Shown here: positions 33,321-44,400 of the stretch, one piece after another
Position numbering within the stretch: the stretch's first letter is position 1
Layout: each line of letters starts with the position of its first letter
Source: Allacma fusca
Lineage: Eukaryota; Arthropoda; Collembola; Symphypleona; Sminthuridae
NCBI GenBank assembly: GCA_947179485.1
Contig: OX359246.1
Coordinates: 29,140,001 to 29,204,000 of the forward strand
DNA: 64,000 nt
Direction: 5' to 3'
Notes under the pieces: model-generated
What the model saw: only the letters and a program-made list of their open reading frames with translations
What the model was told of the DNA's origin: nothing
Database searches by the model: none
Translations under genes and position numbers: made by a program

Positions 33321-34653
33321 CTAAACTTGGGAAATCACACCTTGAATCAACGGATTTTCATGATGTGGGAGTGATCCTAGTCTGTCCCACACAAAATTCA
33401 TGCGAAGTTGCTGGTCATCAGAGTTGTCACCATCGGAGGAAACTGCATCAAATACGTTTCTAGGGCTAGTGCACAAATTGTCGAGAATATCTTCTGACAA
33501 CTTCACATCTTCAATGTCCTTGAAAAAATCGTCTTCAATACCTTCGAGCTCGATAAATTGTAAATCTTCCGGAATCAGCATATCCTTTGTGGGAAATTTG
33601 TCTGGATCGCCAGGACAAAGTATCTGTTGATCACAAAGCCCAAGCTCTTCAATGTCGTTAATATTTTCAAATGCATCTGCAAGTACATCATTGAAATTAG
33701 GATCTTCCTTTTCGTTTTCTGTTAAGTCAATACAAAGAGCATCATTCCCTGAATATACATTATGAATCTTTTGAAAAGATTTATATTCTGTTATTTTCGT
33801 CTGCTTGTACTTACGAGCATCCGAAGGGGGATCCATTTCAAGTAGGTAATTACTCCTCCGTAATGTCTGTTCGGACGGCAGCCTTACAACAGGTGTAGTT
33901 TCTGTCGTAGGTGGTGAAGTCGGAGGACAATAAATGGCTGCATACAAAGCCAAAATACCGACATTAGGTCCGGCTGCAAATAAGCAGAAATAATTTTGCT
34001 ATAATAACTGATTTGTCAATGTCATCCTCACTAAAACTACTGCTATGGCTAATAGTTAAATTTAACTTACGGTTCAAAATAGTAGCTGGCCGACCAAGTT
34101 CATCCACGTAGACGAGATGGGCTGGCTGGCCTCTATTAGTGAGTAGGTTTGCCTCAGCAGTTACTAAATAAATACAAATTATGTAGTTTCACTCTAATCC
34201 TTTTTGTCTGATACAGAGGAATACAGATATGAAAAATTAATATTATAACTTACGTTTAATTACGCCATACCAACGGAAACTGTTGACATTCTTCTTTTTG
34301 GAAACGTTCAGCTGCGAGAATTTGCTCAAGCTAAATGAACACTCTGCTGCATTGCACTGAAACTTGAAATCTTGAGGGTAGTTTCTCGCAAAGAATTCAG
34401 TGCTGAATTCTAGCAAGAGACACTGTACATGATGTTTATGTGAAATGGAACCCTCGCCGTTGTGAAAGACGTAGCCAATGTTTCTCCACAATGCTTGTCC
34501 TCTATAGTTACACTCATCTAATATGTTAGGAACTGCTCCTACTTGGCCATAATAAAATGGTGTTAGAAATGGAAGAACAATCTGCTTCTGGTTCTCAGGT
34601 GGCATGCTGAATGCCTTCTTCTTAAATATAGTACAAAACTTATGTTTACTCAT
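33321..34653 (-). CDS. Unrecognised three-exon, 381-residue Polinton gene
   Basis: Exons 34,653-34,254, 34,163-34,071 and 33,973-33,321 have GTAAGT donors and TTTAG/TTGCAG acceptors. The joined length is 1,146 nt, an exact open frame. Exon 1 encodes a globular region rich in aromatic residues (LPFLTPFYYGQVGAVP, HKHHVQCLLLEFSTEFF). Exon 2 is a short linker (NRGQPAHLVYVDELGRPAT). Exon 3 begins with a hydrophobic stretch, a Pro/Thr-rich patch (PPTSPPTTETTP) and a long acidic tail (DLTENEKEDPN, ELEGIEDDFFKDIEDVK). The start ATG at 34,653 was chosen over the one at 34,668 because of its context. All three exons are open, so the gene may have been intact at insertion. Function unknown; the acidic tail could be a transactivator- or scaffold-like region. 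Confidence 0.65.
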
Positions 34654-34843
34654 GGTACAGTCTTGCAAGTCAACCTATTCTCTTCACTGACAACAACGAC
34701 TGAAAAAACCGTGAAATGGACAACAATATTCTGAGCATGTTTACTTCACAATACATTTATTAGACAATGAAACGGCGTAAAATTCACCCAAAAAAGAAAA
34801 ATTGAATTCACACTCTTAGGACTCGAAGTCCCGGTGTGGGTAT

Positions 34844-35493
34844 TTAGATAATTGGGACATTCACGTAAGTGCGCAATCCATAGTGGACAATGGGACAGAT
34901 GGGTCGAACATGATCCGTTGGAGGCTCCTCGTATGTAGCTTCAGCGAAGCTATTGGAGTCAACACTAACCCGCGTATACGAAACAAGAGGAATGTCCTCA
35001 AGTCCTCCACGGACATTAATTGCCCTCTCCCGCTTTTGTGTGCACATCCAAATAACCGTCCCAATGGTTAGGGCAAGCACAGTCAGCACCACAAGTGTTA
35101 CTGTAATTAATATAAACAGTATACCTTTAGGAGCTTAAATTCAACCATATTCATTTCCCTCATCCCATTTCAAAAGAACGAAGTTGTTCAAAGATGTCAA
35201 AATATACCCCATAAGATGGATGCTGCAGACATGGGTTGACTAAGACAGTCCGAGAGACTTTGCCACCGAAATGACCGCATCATCCAATGTGCCCAGATTT
35301 GCCACGCAGCAAATAATATGGTGCACAATTTCTACAAAATAGTTTCCCGCCTGAACGCATTTGAGGCAGCTGGCAGTATACCCGCAAACTACGATCAATT
35401 ACCAGTGGTCAACAAACATGTTGAAATATGTATATGTATCAATGCGACAACTGGACTTGAAATAAATTCCTCCTTACCGTCCTGAGGATTCAT
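34844..35493 (-). CDS. Small spliced single-span membrane protein (Polinton accessory)
   Basis: Exon 1 (35,493-35,478) supplies the ATG and five codons. Exon 2 (35,133-34,844) follows a 344-bp intron (donor GTAAGG, acceptor TTTAAG). The 16 + 290 nt join in phase to 102 codons with the stop. A transmembrane helix (ILFILITVTLVVLTVLALTIG) begins about ten residues in. A ~70-residue hydrophilic tail with RERAIN and YEEPPTDH follows. It could be a virion membrane protein or the membrane stump of a larger glycoprotein whose other exons are unseen. The intron holds an 81-codon plus-strand ORF (~35,240-35,482) of doubtful meaning. Confidence 0.55.
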
Positions 35494-38400
35494 TGTGTCC
35501 CCTTGAATCTCTTACTCCGAACAAATTGGGTTCACAAAAGAAAATAAAACTTTCCTGAATTTTTAAGACAGTTGTTCACTCAAACATTACAGACAGAGTA
35601 TTACGTGAAAATCCCTTCTAACCCTCCGTGGAAAACAATAATGTATTATTTTTATTTTCCATCTTGCTTACTCATCAAAGTTTACTTTATCAGTGTTCGT
35701 GCTGTTCTCGAACTTATGAGCTTGTAAACATAGCACTAATATTGTTATTATTTTCTTGAAGCTTTTTACTTTGCTACAGTGCAAACGTTTCCAATTCGTT
35801 TGCATTTACACTACTATTGATCCCCTTCAAAATAACGTGAAAAGTTGATTCAATATGAGAATCGGTATGTAAATGTATTGCTAAAATGACCATAAACAAT
35901 CTTCAAAATAAGAGATGATCTTAACAATAATACTCTCTCGTTCATTCTAATGGTATTGCGTGACAAGGACATATTAAATACCTGCATAATGCAGGCAAAG
36001 GAAATACCCCTTACGTTTTCAGTGCCAACTCTGTATTGTTTATTTTTTAAAGCAAGGACGGGAATTGGAATCAGTATCGGAATTATATTCGAAAATTTGA
36101 GGATTTTTATCCATATTCTAATTCCAAATAATTCCCAGGAAGTATTTTAATTCAAATCGCATTCAAAACATTTTTGGAACCGGAAATGGTATTAGAATAT
36201 TTTTTACTGAATTAAAATAAAGTATTGTTTTCAATAGTATAATTCATTAAGTGTACACACTTAAATGTAAATTAAAATTGTCGCAATTTGTTACTTATAA
36301 CGTAAAGTTAATCAAAGAGCATTAGCGAACGGTTTCTTCTTCCGGAATGAACATGCTTCCACATTATACGAAAAATAGAGTCGAATTATTAGCACTTGTC
36401 AGAGGTTTTAACCGTTGTGTTCAAAACTTCTATCTGTCCTACAAGTTAATTACTCAAGTAACTTAAATCGTTGATACTAACATTTTTATAGGTAACTAAA
36501 ATTTTCCAACTCCCTCATCTTCTTTCCCAGCAAGACTGTCCGCAATGATTTCAAAATCCCTGATAAGTAAGGTCAACCAAACACAAATTCTTGTTTTGAT
36601 TAACATTTTCGTTCAAACTCGACAATAAATTTGATATCCCTGAAAAAGTGATTTTCCCTGCATGAAGTGCGTTCCTTGTGAATATATACCCATCTACCCA
36701 TAAATAGAAACCCTTGTGACCGTGTTGGACCTTTTTGTGTGAACCGTAACAGATCCAGAGGACCAACTGTGAAATCTCTTAGGCCCGTCTATAGTAATTA
36801 GCTCCACTGAAAACTTGTTCAAAATTTCTTTGTGATGTAGAATTGTATCACTCAATTACATAAAAATTCGCGTGACAGTTCTTAGCACGATACTTCATTA
36901 CTTACGATGAATAAAATGTATAAGCTAGAGTTCAGGTGAGTAAGGTGATAAGTTTTTATGCGTCTGAATGGTTGCTTCGGAGAAATGCGACATAAATTAA
37001 GAAAGCCGACAAGAAGCCGAAATCTAGCCGACAAGACCATAGCAAATACTGTGGAACAATTATGTCTATATGCAATAAATAATGTATGCATGTGCAAATT
37101 ACTGGTGACTGGCTGGAGGATCGCTTATTGGTACAATAAAGGGTGACTGAGTACCCCACGAAACGAAATATTTGGTTGAGTTTACATGCCACGGAGTCCT
37201 ATCACTCGGAATGTAGTGTGGGTCTGCACTATTATGAATTACGGGGAATGTGCGTGTATATGTATGTGCTTATGTATGTAGCTTTATATACATGTCCTCA
37301 GTAGCGTAGCCCGATACGTGCATTTAATCTTCCAGCAACCAGCTTGACGTTTAAAAAGTTTGTTGCATCCGAGATACACCCATACAGACTGACAAGAGTG
37401 AAGTCCTCATCACATGTAGATACATGTGAGCTACATACTGTAATTTGATATATTGACTGTTGGTATTAAAACTATCGGTAAAATCAAAGCGATTCCTCCT
37501 TTTCCGCCACCTTCAATCTTTATAAAGTCTCGGACCTGGATTGGGACAGTATTTCCACTGTAGGGAAGGTATCGTATTATTACACCTTAAATACAATAAG
37601 TACCTTCCATATACATAGGGCACCGGCCCTCGCTCTACAGTACATGCACTGCCTGCTCTTTCCAGTAGCCTCATGAGTATGCAGTGCTCAAGGGATAGGA
37701 CCCCAGACCCCGCGTCAGCCTATCGTAAGGTCTAGACGGACTTATGGACGGAGTGAGAACTTAAAAAACAAGTAAGTATTTAGCCCGTGGAAGGAACACA
37801 TCATATGTATCTACACATATGCTTGGGTTACATAACCAAAGACTTAAATCTGGTCTTTTGGCCTGTCTCCTTACCGCTTCTCAATCAACGTGCAAGACTA
37901 TACATACGGACTGAGTTTCTTATATAAGGAAAGAGTCCTACATACGAAAAAGCCATGTACACTCAATGCTTTTCTAATGTGTGAAAGTACCTGTATGTTC
38001 GGATTTTTTGGAAGAGAGCCGGTGTGGGCCTCTTGTGATACCTTAAACGCATACGTCCTTAAAGTCTCCCAATCTGATCCGGCACCAGACACATACATAG
38101 TTTTTCCTGTTTCCGCATCTCTCTTATTGCTACTTAATACACATTGATGCTTGGTCCATGTCTAACGCTCGGCTTGTGCACTACTACCCCCCAAACTAGC
38201 TTCATTTAGAAAGTATCCATTTCACTCCCTTTTCGCGAGCTTGGCTTTGATGAATTATTACTTTCTTTTAAAATTCTTTCACTCTTTCACATCAAAATAG
38301 AAGAATGGAATCACATCGAATGAAACAGGAGCCGGCAAAAAAGATAGGTTTTTTTCCCCATCTCTGCAGCATACAGGTAGATTTTCACAGACCGATGACA

Positions 38401-39374
38401 ATATCCGCGTAGGCTCAGGCCATATAAGGAATCCTATGTATTTCCTCCGTGGAACCCTTTCCTACATACATATACTTATACTCTCTGAGAGCAATAAGGC
38501 ATTAGATTAAGTGATTTTTTTCACAAATGGTCCTGTATCTTTAAAGGATTCATTGCAAAACAATTTTCATGTCACGGAAACTTCTCTCCTGCAGGGGTTC
38601 ATTAAGGAGTGTCTTTTTTTGCCTCCGTAAACTCCTCATTTTTGACTACCATTATAGATACACACCTCTACATGTAGCAGTCTCCATTTAGTGTATACAT
38701 GTTTATAAATACACACTAACATAGATTTTGGTATAATGGGGAAGAAGAAGAAAAAAGAGCGTAACCCTTCTCTAACAGATCTGACCATGGGGCTACTACT
38801 ACCTGTAGCTATATTTTCGATATTTTAGGTAATAATAATGGCATTGTATTGAATTTCTCCTTTCTTTATCCTTTATTCATACGAATGATCAACACAATGT
38901 CGTTGACTTACGATAAACCGTGAGAAATAGTCCCCGGATCTCGAGAGATCAATTTGAGGATAAAAAGGCAAACATCCTATGAAATTGAAACCCTTGTGGA
39001 GTCGTTTCAATTTTGTTATACTCCTCTCCCATAATAGTACAATTTTTTACTTGGGACACATTTAGTACGACAAAAATTTTAATGTAATTTGCAATCAGGA
39101 TTTTACTACGGACTATCTCGAGATATGAAAAGGATGTCTGTGGCCATGCTCCTCTCAAATTATCTCTATGGTGTTTATTCTAATAGTTTTAAGGCTTGGC
39201 ACTGTTTTTTTTGAACATGCAGTAGTATGAATCCTACGACTCCGCACAATGTAGACATTGAGACTTGTATTGCAAAGACTATATTGTACACAGTGCATAG
39301 GAATACAATATTTGAGGAAAGGCGAGGGGGGGCTCGGATCTTTTTTATGTTTCAAACCGTTAATTCCTATAAAC
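35494..39374. other. No gene recognised; possible Polinton remnant on the left
   Basis: AT-rich with scattered short ORFs that have no family resemblance. I looked for an inverted copy of the Polinton left end (TTATACTACT, CCCGAAATTTCGGG, GGTGCACC) and for the expected flank TCCTGATTACTGG and found neither. Palindromic GGAATTGGAATC...GATT/ATTCTAATTCC sequence near 36,060-36,130 hints at a small MITE end but no full element could be defined. Confidence 0.5.
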
Positions 39375-39935
39375 TGTTATCATGGATTAAGATGCGGTTC
39401 GTTAAAAGTGAGCCCTCGGTAGGGAAATTAAATGGTAACAAATATAAATGAATAAAATAGGGGATTTTAGGGAATTGTGAGAGAGAGATGATAAGTTGGG
39501 GAAATGTGTAGTCGGTAAAGATGCACTTGCTTTGGAGTGAGGGATTGCGGGTTTGTGTCTCAATGTGTGGAAGATACGAGAAATAAGACGCTTATGTACG
39601 TATATGTAGTTACTCACACGTAATACTTTATTTTACTATTGTGCGTGAATGGATACACTTAGTTGGTCTTACACGCGTTCCCTTGCTCTGCTTAGCTCAA
39701 GATCTGACGTTGCTCTTCTCTCTCGTACCTTTGGAGGCACGAGGTTTTATACGGAGGTGAGCACAAAAGTACCCACCTCCAGTACTTACTTTAGTTTTCA
39801 TTTTAACCAATAATATTTAGTTAGAGTAAGTACCTAATGCATTTTTTCATATTTTTACAACTGGGTAGTATAGTTATGTATGCTGATATCATTGTTACAT
39901 ATATTGGAAGTCATAGAACTAAATATACTCTAACA
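39375..39935 (-). repeat. 3' LTR
   Basis: 561 bp, TGTTA...TAACA. On the sense (minus) strand it contains GTATAAAACC, a TATA-like core promoter, at about 39,755-39,746. It is nearly identical to the partner at 48,721-49,282. Confidence 0.95.
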
Positions 39936-41417
39936 TACTAGGAGGAATGGGAAACAATGTCCCCATTGTTTAAAATGTTAGGCAATGAAAAATGTCGAAC
40001 TTTGTCATGGAATTTTTTGCTGCTGTTGGTATTTCTGTCTGCTTCCAATTTAGACCGAGACGACGTAGTTTCTAGTAGTCTTCTTCGCGTTTTCTTTGCT
40101 TGAACTTTTTCAACTGGAGTTGAATACAAACTGTTTAGCTCTGCAAATATTATTTGCTTTAGTAATATCATTTTAACACATAGAATATACATAAAACGGT
40201 ATTTTTTTCTTAAAATAACATCAAAATTGTACAGTATTAGCATAAAATGTTGTATAAACTTCCTGGAGTGGCAGAAAATTCTGTCCCCAGAATTCTTAAG
40301 ATAGAATTGAGGAAACTTTGGAGAGGGAATTCGCAAGATGGAGACCTTATACGAGGTGAGTAACAATTTTTGTTCGTTCGTAAGTAATTGAAATGAATAA
40401 TACATAGGAAATGTGGTAGTACAATGTGTGTAATATAGAATACAAAGAATTTTTGTGGTTATACAGGGTGTCTAATGGGAAGAGGCGAAATGTAGTGATC
40501 AATTACAATTTCTGGAAATGAAGAAAAATGTGTTGGGAGCTGCAGCGATTATTCCTAGAATAAAATTATAATGGCGTGTTTGTAATGTTACAGGGTGACA
40601 ACGGGATTTTGTGTGCTGGCGATGATCATCTTTGAAGACTTTGTGAAGTTGCAGTTAATATCAGTTGTTCTTCGTGTAGTGTTTTTTCTTTTCTTTCCTT
40701 TTAATTTTGTTAGGAGACGGGTCTGCGTGTTGTCTTGCCCTTGCAATTCGTAGATCCAGGTAATTTGTTAATGATAGTCGGTTATAGTGTAATTGAGGTG
40801 GCCAACGTTATGAGCACACCGAGACTTGTTGGTCCGAAGCGTTCAATGGGAGATCAAGGCACCAGAGTGGGTCGGGATCACCTGCCATAGGATGGTTGTG
40901 TGTGTGTTTAATAACGGTGGTCAGTTTTAATAACACTTGGGACTTAGACAAGTTGCCGAGGATGTAAACTTTGAAAGTCACAGATTATTATTAATGAATT
41001 TCTGTAATTTCTCCTGATATAGTACTTCTGGTTAGTGGAAGCAGACATTATGTGATTCCTTTAGAAGGGCCGATTCCAAATGGGGGAGGGTCACTCCTTG
41101 AGGGGGTGTGACCTTCCATTTAGGGGGGGTTGGGGGGAAATCCCTCAGGTGTTCCTCGCGTATACGGGTCACGCCAAAAATTTTCTCGTAGAAACACTTA
41201 GGAAATTTTTAGGTCGAGTGAGGTCACTGACCCTATATTAACATTATGCAGTGTATTGAATTTTTGTATTCTTTTTGATTTGTAAACGACTCCTAAATGG
41301 GAGTTGTATATGTGTGGTGTTAAATAAAAGCTCTGTGGTAACTGAAGGTTAGTTCATGAATGTTGCTGAGCATAGAGCATATATTGGTAAATGAAGTTGG
41401 ATCCAATGCACATGATG
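39936..41417 (-). other. Long 3' untranslated region of the LTR element
   Basis: Lies between the pol stop and the 3' LTR. A 155-codon ORF (40,405-39,938) on the sense strand occupies the place where env would sit but shows no signal peptide, glycoprotein features or membrane span. The plus strand has several G-runs at 41,083-41,144. Confidence 0.5.
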
Positions 41418-44400
41418 TTATAGCTGATAACTGTGATTATTGGTAGGTTTAACTACTGTGGAGTTAAATAAATTATCCAATGCGTGGATATGAGTTCGGG
41501 TGCTACGCCTAAATTCGAAATCCTGACGTGTATAATAATCTGAGGGTATGATTTGTTGGGACTCTTGTTCCAAGAGCTGTTGCTGAGTTCTCCGAACACG
41601 TTTGTTAGGAATGGTTATAGAGGCAGAATGAGGAATTGCTACAGTGGAATCTTGCGGTATAGACAATAGAGCGTCTCTATACGTAGGTTTATTAGGGTGC
41701 TCCTGAATGTCTGGAATAATACTAGTAGCGTGTTGCGCTGGAAATGGAGGCACAGTATCCCGTAGTGGAAATGTATGATTGTCATCTGGAGGGGAATCTG
41801 GTTGAAGAATAACGTCGGGTTGACCTGAGGGCTGTTCAGAAATAATTTCAGGAGTAATGTCAGGTTCTGGAGAAGGTAGTTCTCCCGTAGATTTAGTAAG
41901 TTCTTGAGGAATGTCCTGTAGATTTGTAGAAGGTTCCTGCACTGGAGGTTCATATTCATTATTGAGCAGAGATTTAGTGTTGAACACATTGGGGCGTTCA
42001 TGAAATGTTTTTATTCTAGACACATGAACTGTGAGGGTTTTAACTGTGTTACCAACAGATCCTCTAATAGTGTAGTTAATTTAGGAGGGTCGATCAATAA
42101 CAGAAAATGGTCCTTTCCATCTAGGTAGTAATTTAGTACTCGTACCAGGTTGTATGGACGTGTGCTCGAGGAGCACATTGTCACCAATATTATAGTTTAC
42201 TGTTCGTTTAGACTGATTTACGCGGGCAGCGTATTTTTTCCTCTGAGTCTCAAGTATATCATGAGTAGTTTTCCACAGAGAAGTCATGTCCTGTACGTTT
42301 CTGTTTTCTGGAGTAAAGGTAGGAAATGCGTTCCTCAACGGGGTGCGTGCATGAAAACCATGCAGCACATAGAATGGCGTAAAACCGTGGGAGCTATGTG
42401 GAGTATTATTGAGGTGGAAGGTAATAGCTGGAAGTGCGTGAGGCCAGTCGACCTTATTTTCAGCTCTGTATATGGCAATGCAGTCTCCTAATGTCTGATG
42501 GGTCCTTTCAATGAGCCCTTGGCTCTGTGGGTGAAAAGCGGTAGAGTATTTCATCTTAAAATCAAATAATTTGGAAAGTTCAGCAATGACTGAATTGTTG
42601 AATTCCGTACCCTGGTCGGATTGAATTATTTCTGGAAGGGAGTAGACTGCTGCTATTTTGTTGAAAATGTATCTTGCTATAGCGTGAGCATCAGCTGTAG
42701 GTACAACCTCGGCTACAAGAAACTTAGTGAGGTAACAAATTGCAGTTATGATATATCTTGGACGTCCTTCTTTATTTGTTAATGGACCCTGGACGTCGAG
42801 TTGTATTCGCTCGAAAGGTCGGAGAGGAATGGGAATAAACTGAAATTCTCCGGGCTGTTTTTGACCACGGGGAGATTTTCTTTCTTGACAAAATGTACAT
42901 GAGTGTATAAATTCTTTGATATCCTTACTCATTGTTGTCCAGTAGTAGCTTTGTTGGATTTCTTTCAGAGCTTTGGTATGTCCTGTGTGGGACACGCTGT
43001 TATGGTGACGTTTAATGACATCCGGAACCATTTGTTGGGGAACCATAAATAGGGATTTTTCTCCAAGTTTTTTATTATGTTTGTACAAAATATCATTGTA
43101 TAATGTGTAGTTAGAGCGTAGTCTCCAATTTGTCGGGAGTTTATGAATAATGTCCATGATGGCAGGGTCTTGTTCCTGTTCTTGTTTGAGAGTACTAATG
43201 TCTATTGTGTGAACAGAGAGGCAAGCCTCCTCATCTGTCTGTGAGTGTGTGGGCTCTAGAAAAGGATTGCGGCTTAGGCAGTCTGCGACCTTATGAGTTG
43301 TGCCTTTGACGTATTTTATTTTGATATCAAAGGGCATTAACAATAAATGTAAGCGCTGTAATTTAGGGTCAAGATCGTCTTTGCTCTTGAGAATAAAACA
43401 CAAACTATGATGGTCAGTCTTGACCGTGAAATGTATTCCAAGTAAGTATTCTTTTAACTTCATCACTGACCAAGTGATTGCTAGAAGTTCTAAAAGCCGT
43501 ATATGACACTTAGCCTCATATTTATTTAAACGCCTGCTGAGGAAGAAAACGGGATGTTCTAAACCATCGGGATGAAGTTGTGTCATGTAAGCTTCAAGTC
43601 CTTGGTAGGAGGCGTCTGTATATAAAAATGTTTCCTTTTGGGGATCATAGTGTGCTAAGACGGGTTTGCATAATAAGAGATTCTTCAGTGTTTGAAATGC
43701 TTGATCACATTCATGAGTCCATAGGAACGGTGTGTTTTTCTTGGTTAGCTCTCGCAAAGGTGCTGCTATATGTGCAAAATTCGGGACAAATCGTCTAAAG
43801 AAATTAGCCATTCCGAGAAAAGACTGAACGGAAGTAATGTTAGTGGGTGTGGGCATTTGTCGTAATCCATCGAGATTATCTTCGTATGGCTGGATTCCAT
43901 AGGAAGTTATCGTGAAGCCAAGTAGGTTTATTTTTTCGTACCCAAATTTACATTTTGTGGGTTCAAACTTGAGGTTATGTTGGTGAAATCGAATAAATAT
44001 TTTTCTGAGTTTAGAAATATGGTCATCAATGGTTTGGCTAGCGATAACAATGTCGTCAACGTAGGCCATGGCAGTGGTGTACTTAAGATCGGAGAGAATC
44101 GTGTCAATGACACGACAAAAATGTAATGGTGAGTTTTTGGTTCCAAAGGGCATATCTTTATATTGAAACTGCCCATTCCGCGTTATGAAGCTGAGTTTTT
44201 CTCTGGATTCTTCTTCGACTGTGATTTGATGAAATCCGGACGCCAGGTCTAGGGTTGAAAAATACTTTTGATTTTGGAGACGGCGTAGGATCTCGTCAAT
44301 GCTTGGCAGGGGCCAATGCATTGGCTTAGTAATAGCGTTGAGGGATCTGAAATCAATGACCATACGAGGCTTCCTCAAGCCCTGGTCGTTTGGTTTTTTC

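Larger units (their letters stand above)
16734..35493 (+). mobile_element. Polinton/Maverick (adintovirus-like) endogenous virus, right end not located
   Basis: The left terminus starts with AG, as Polintons do, directly after the candidate target site GGGGAT. Inside are the diagnostic genes: family B DNA polymerase, retroviral-type integrase, packaging ATPase, adenain-like protease, double-jelly-roll major capsid and a penton-like minor capsid. A PIF1-like helicase, an arginine-rich core protein and six accessory genes are added. The last recognisable gene begins at 35,493. No inverted copy of the left ~150 bp was found up to 39.4 kb, so the right inverted repeat is lost, diverged or displaced. 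Several core genes are broken, so this copy is not intact. GGGGAT is not seen to recur at the right. Confidence 0.92.

Noticed and set aside
35240-35485. 81-codon plus-strand ORF in the intron of the 101-aa gene
   Set aside because: Protein-like composition but no suitable ATG at its start, no recognised domain and it lies within a well-supported intron; insufficient to call.
39938-40405. 155-codon ORF at the env position of the LTR element
   Set aside because: No signal peptide, glycoprotein or transmembrane features; AT-rich low-complexity composition; probably chance in the 3' untranslated region.
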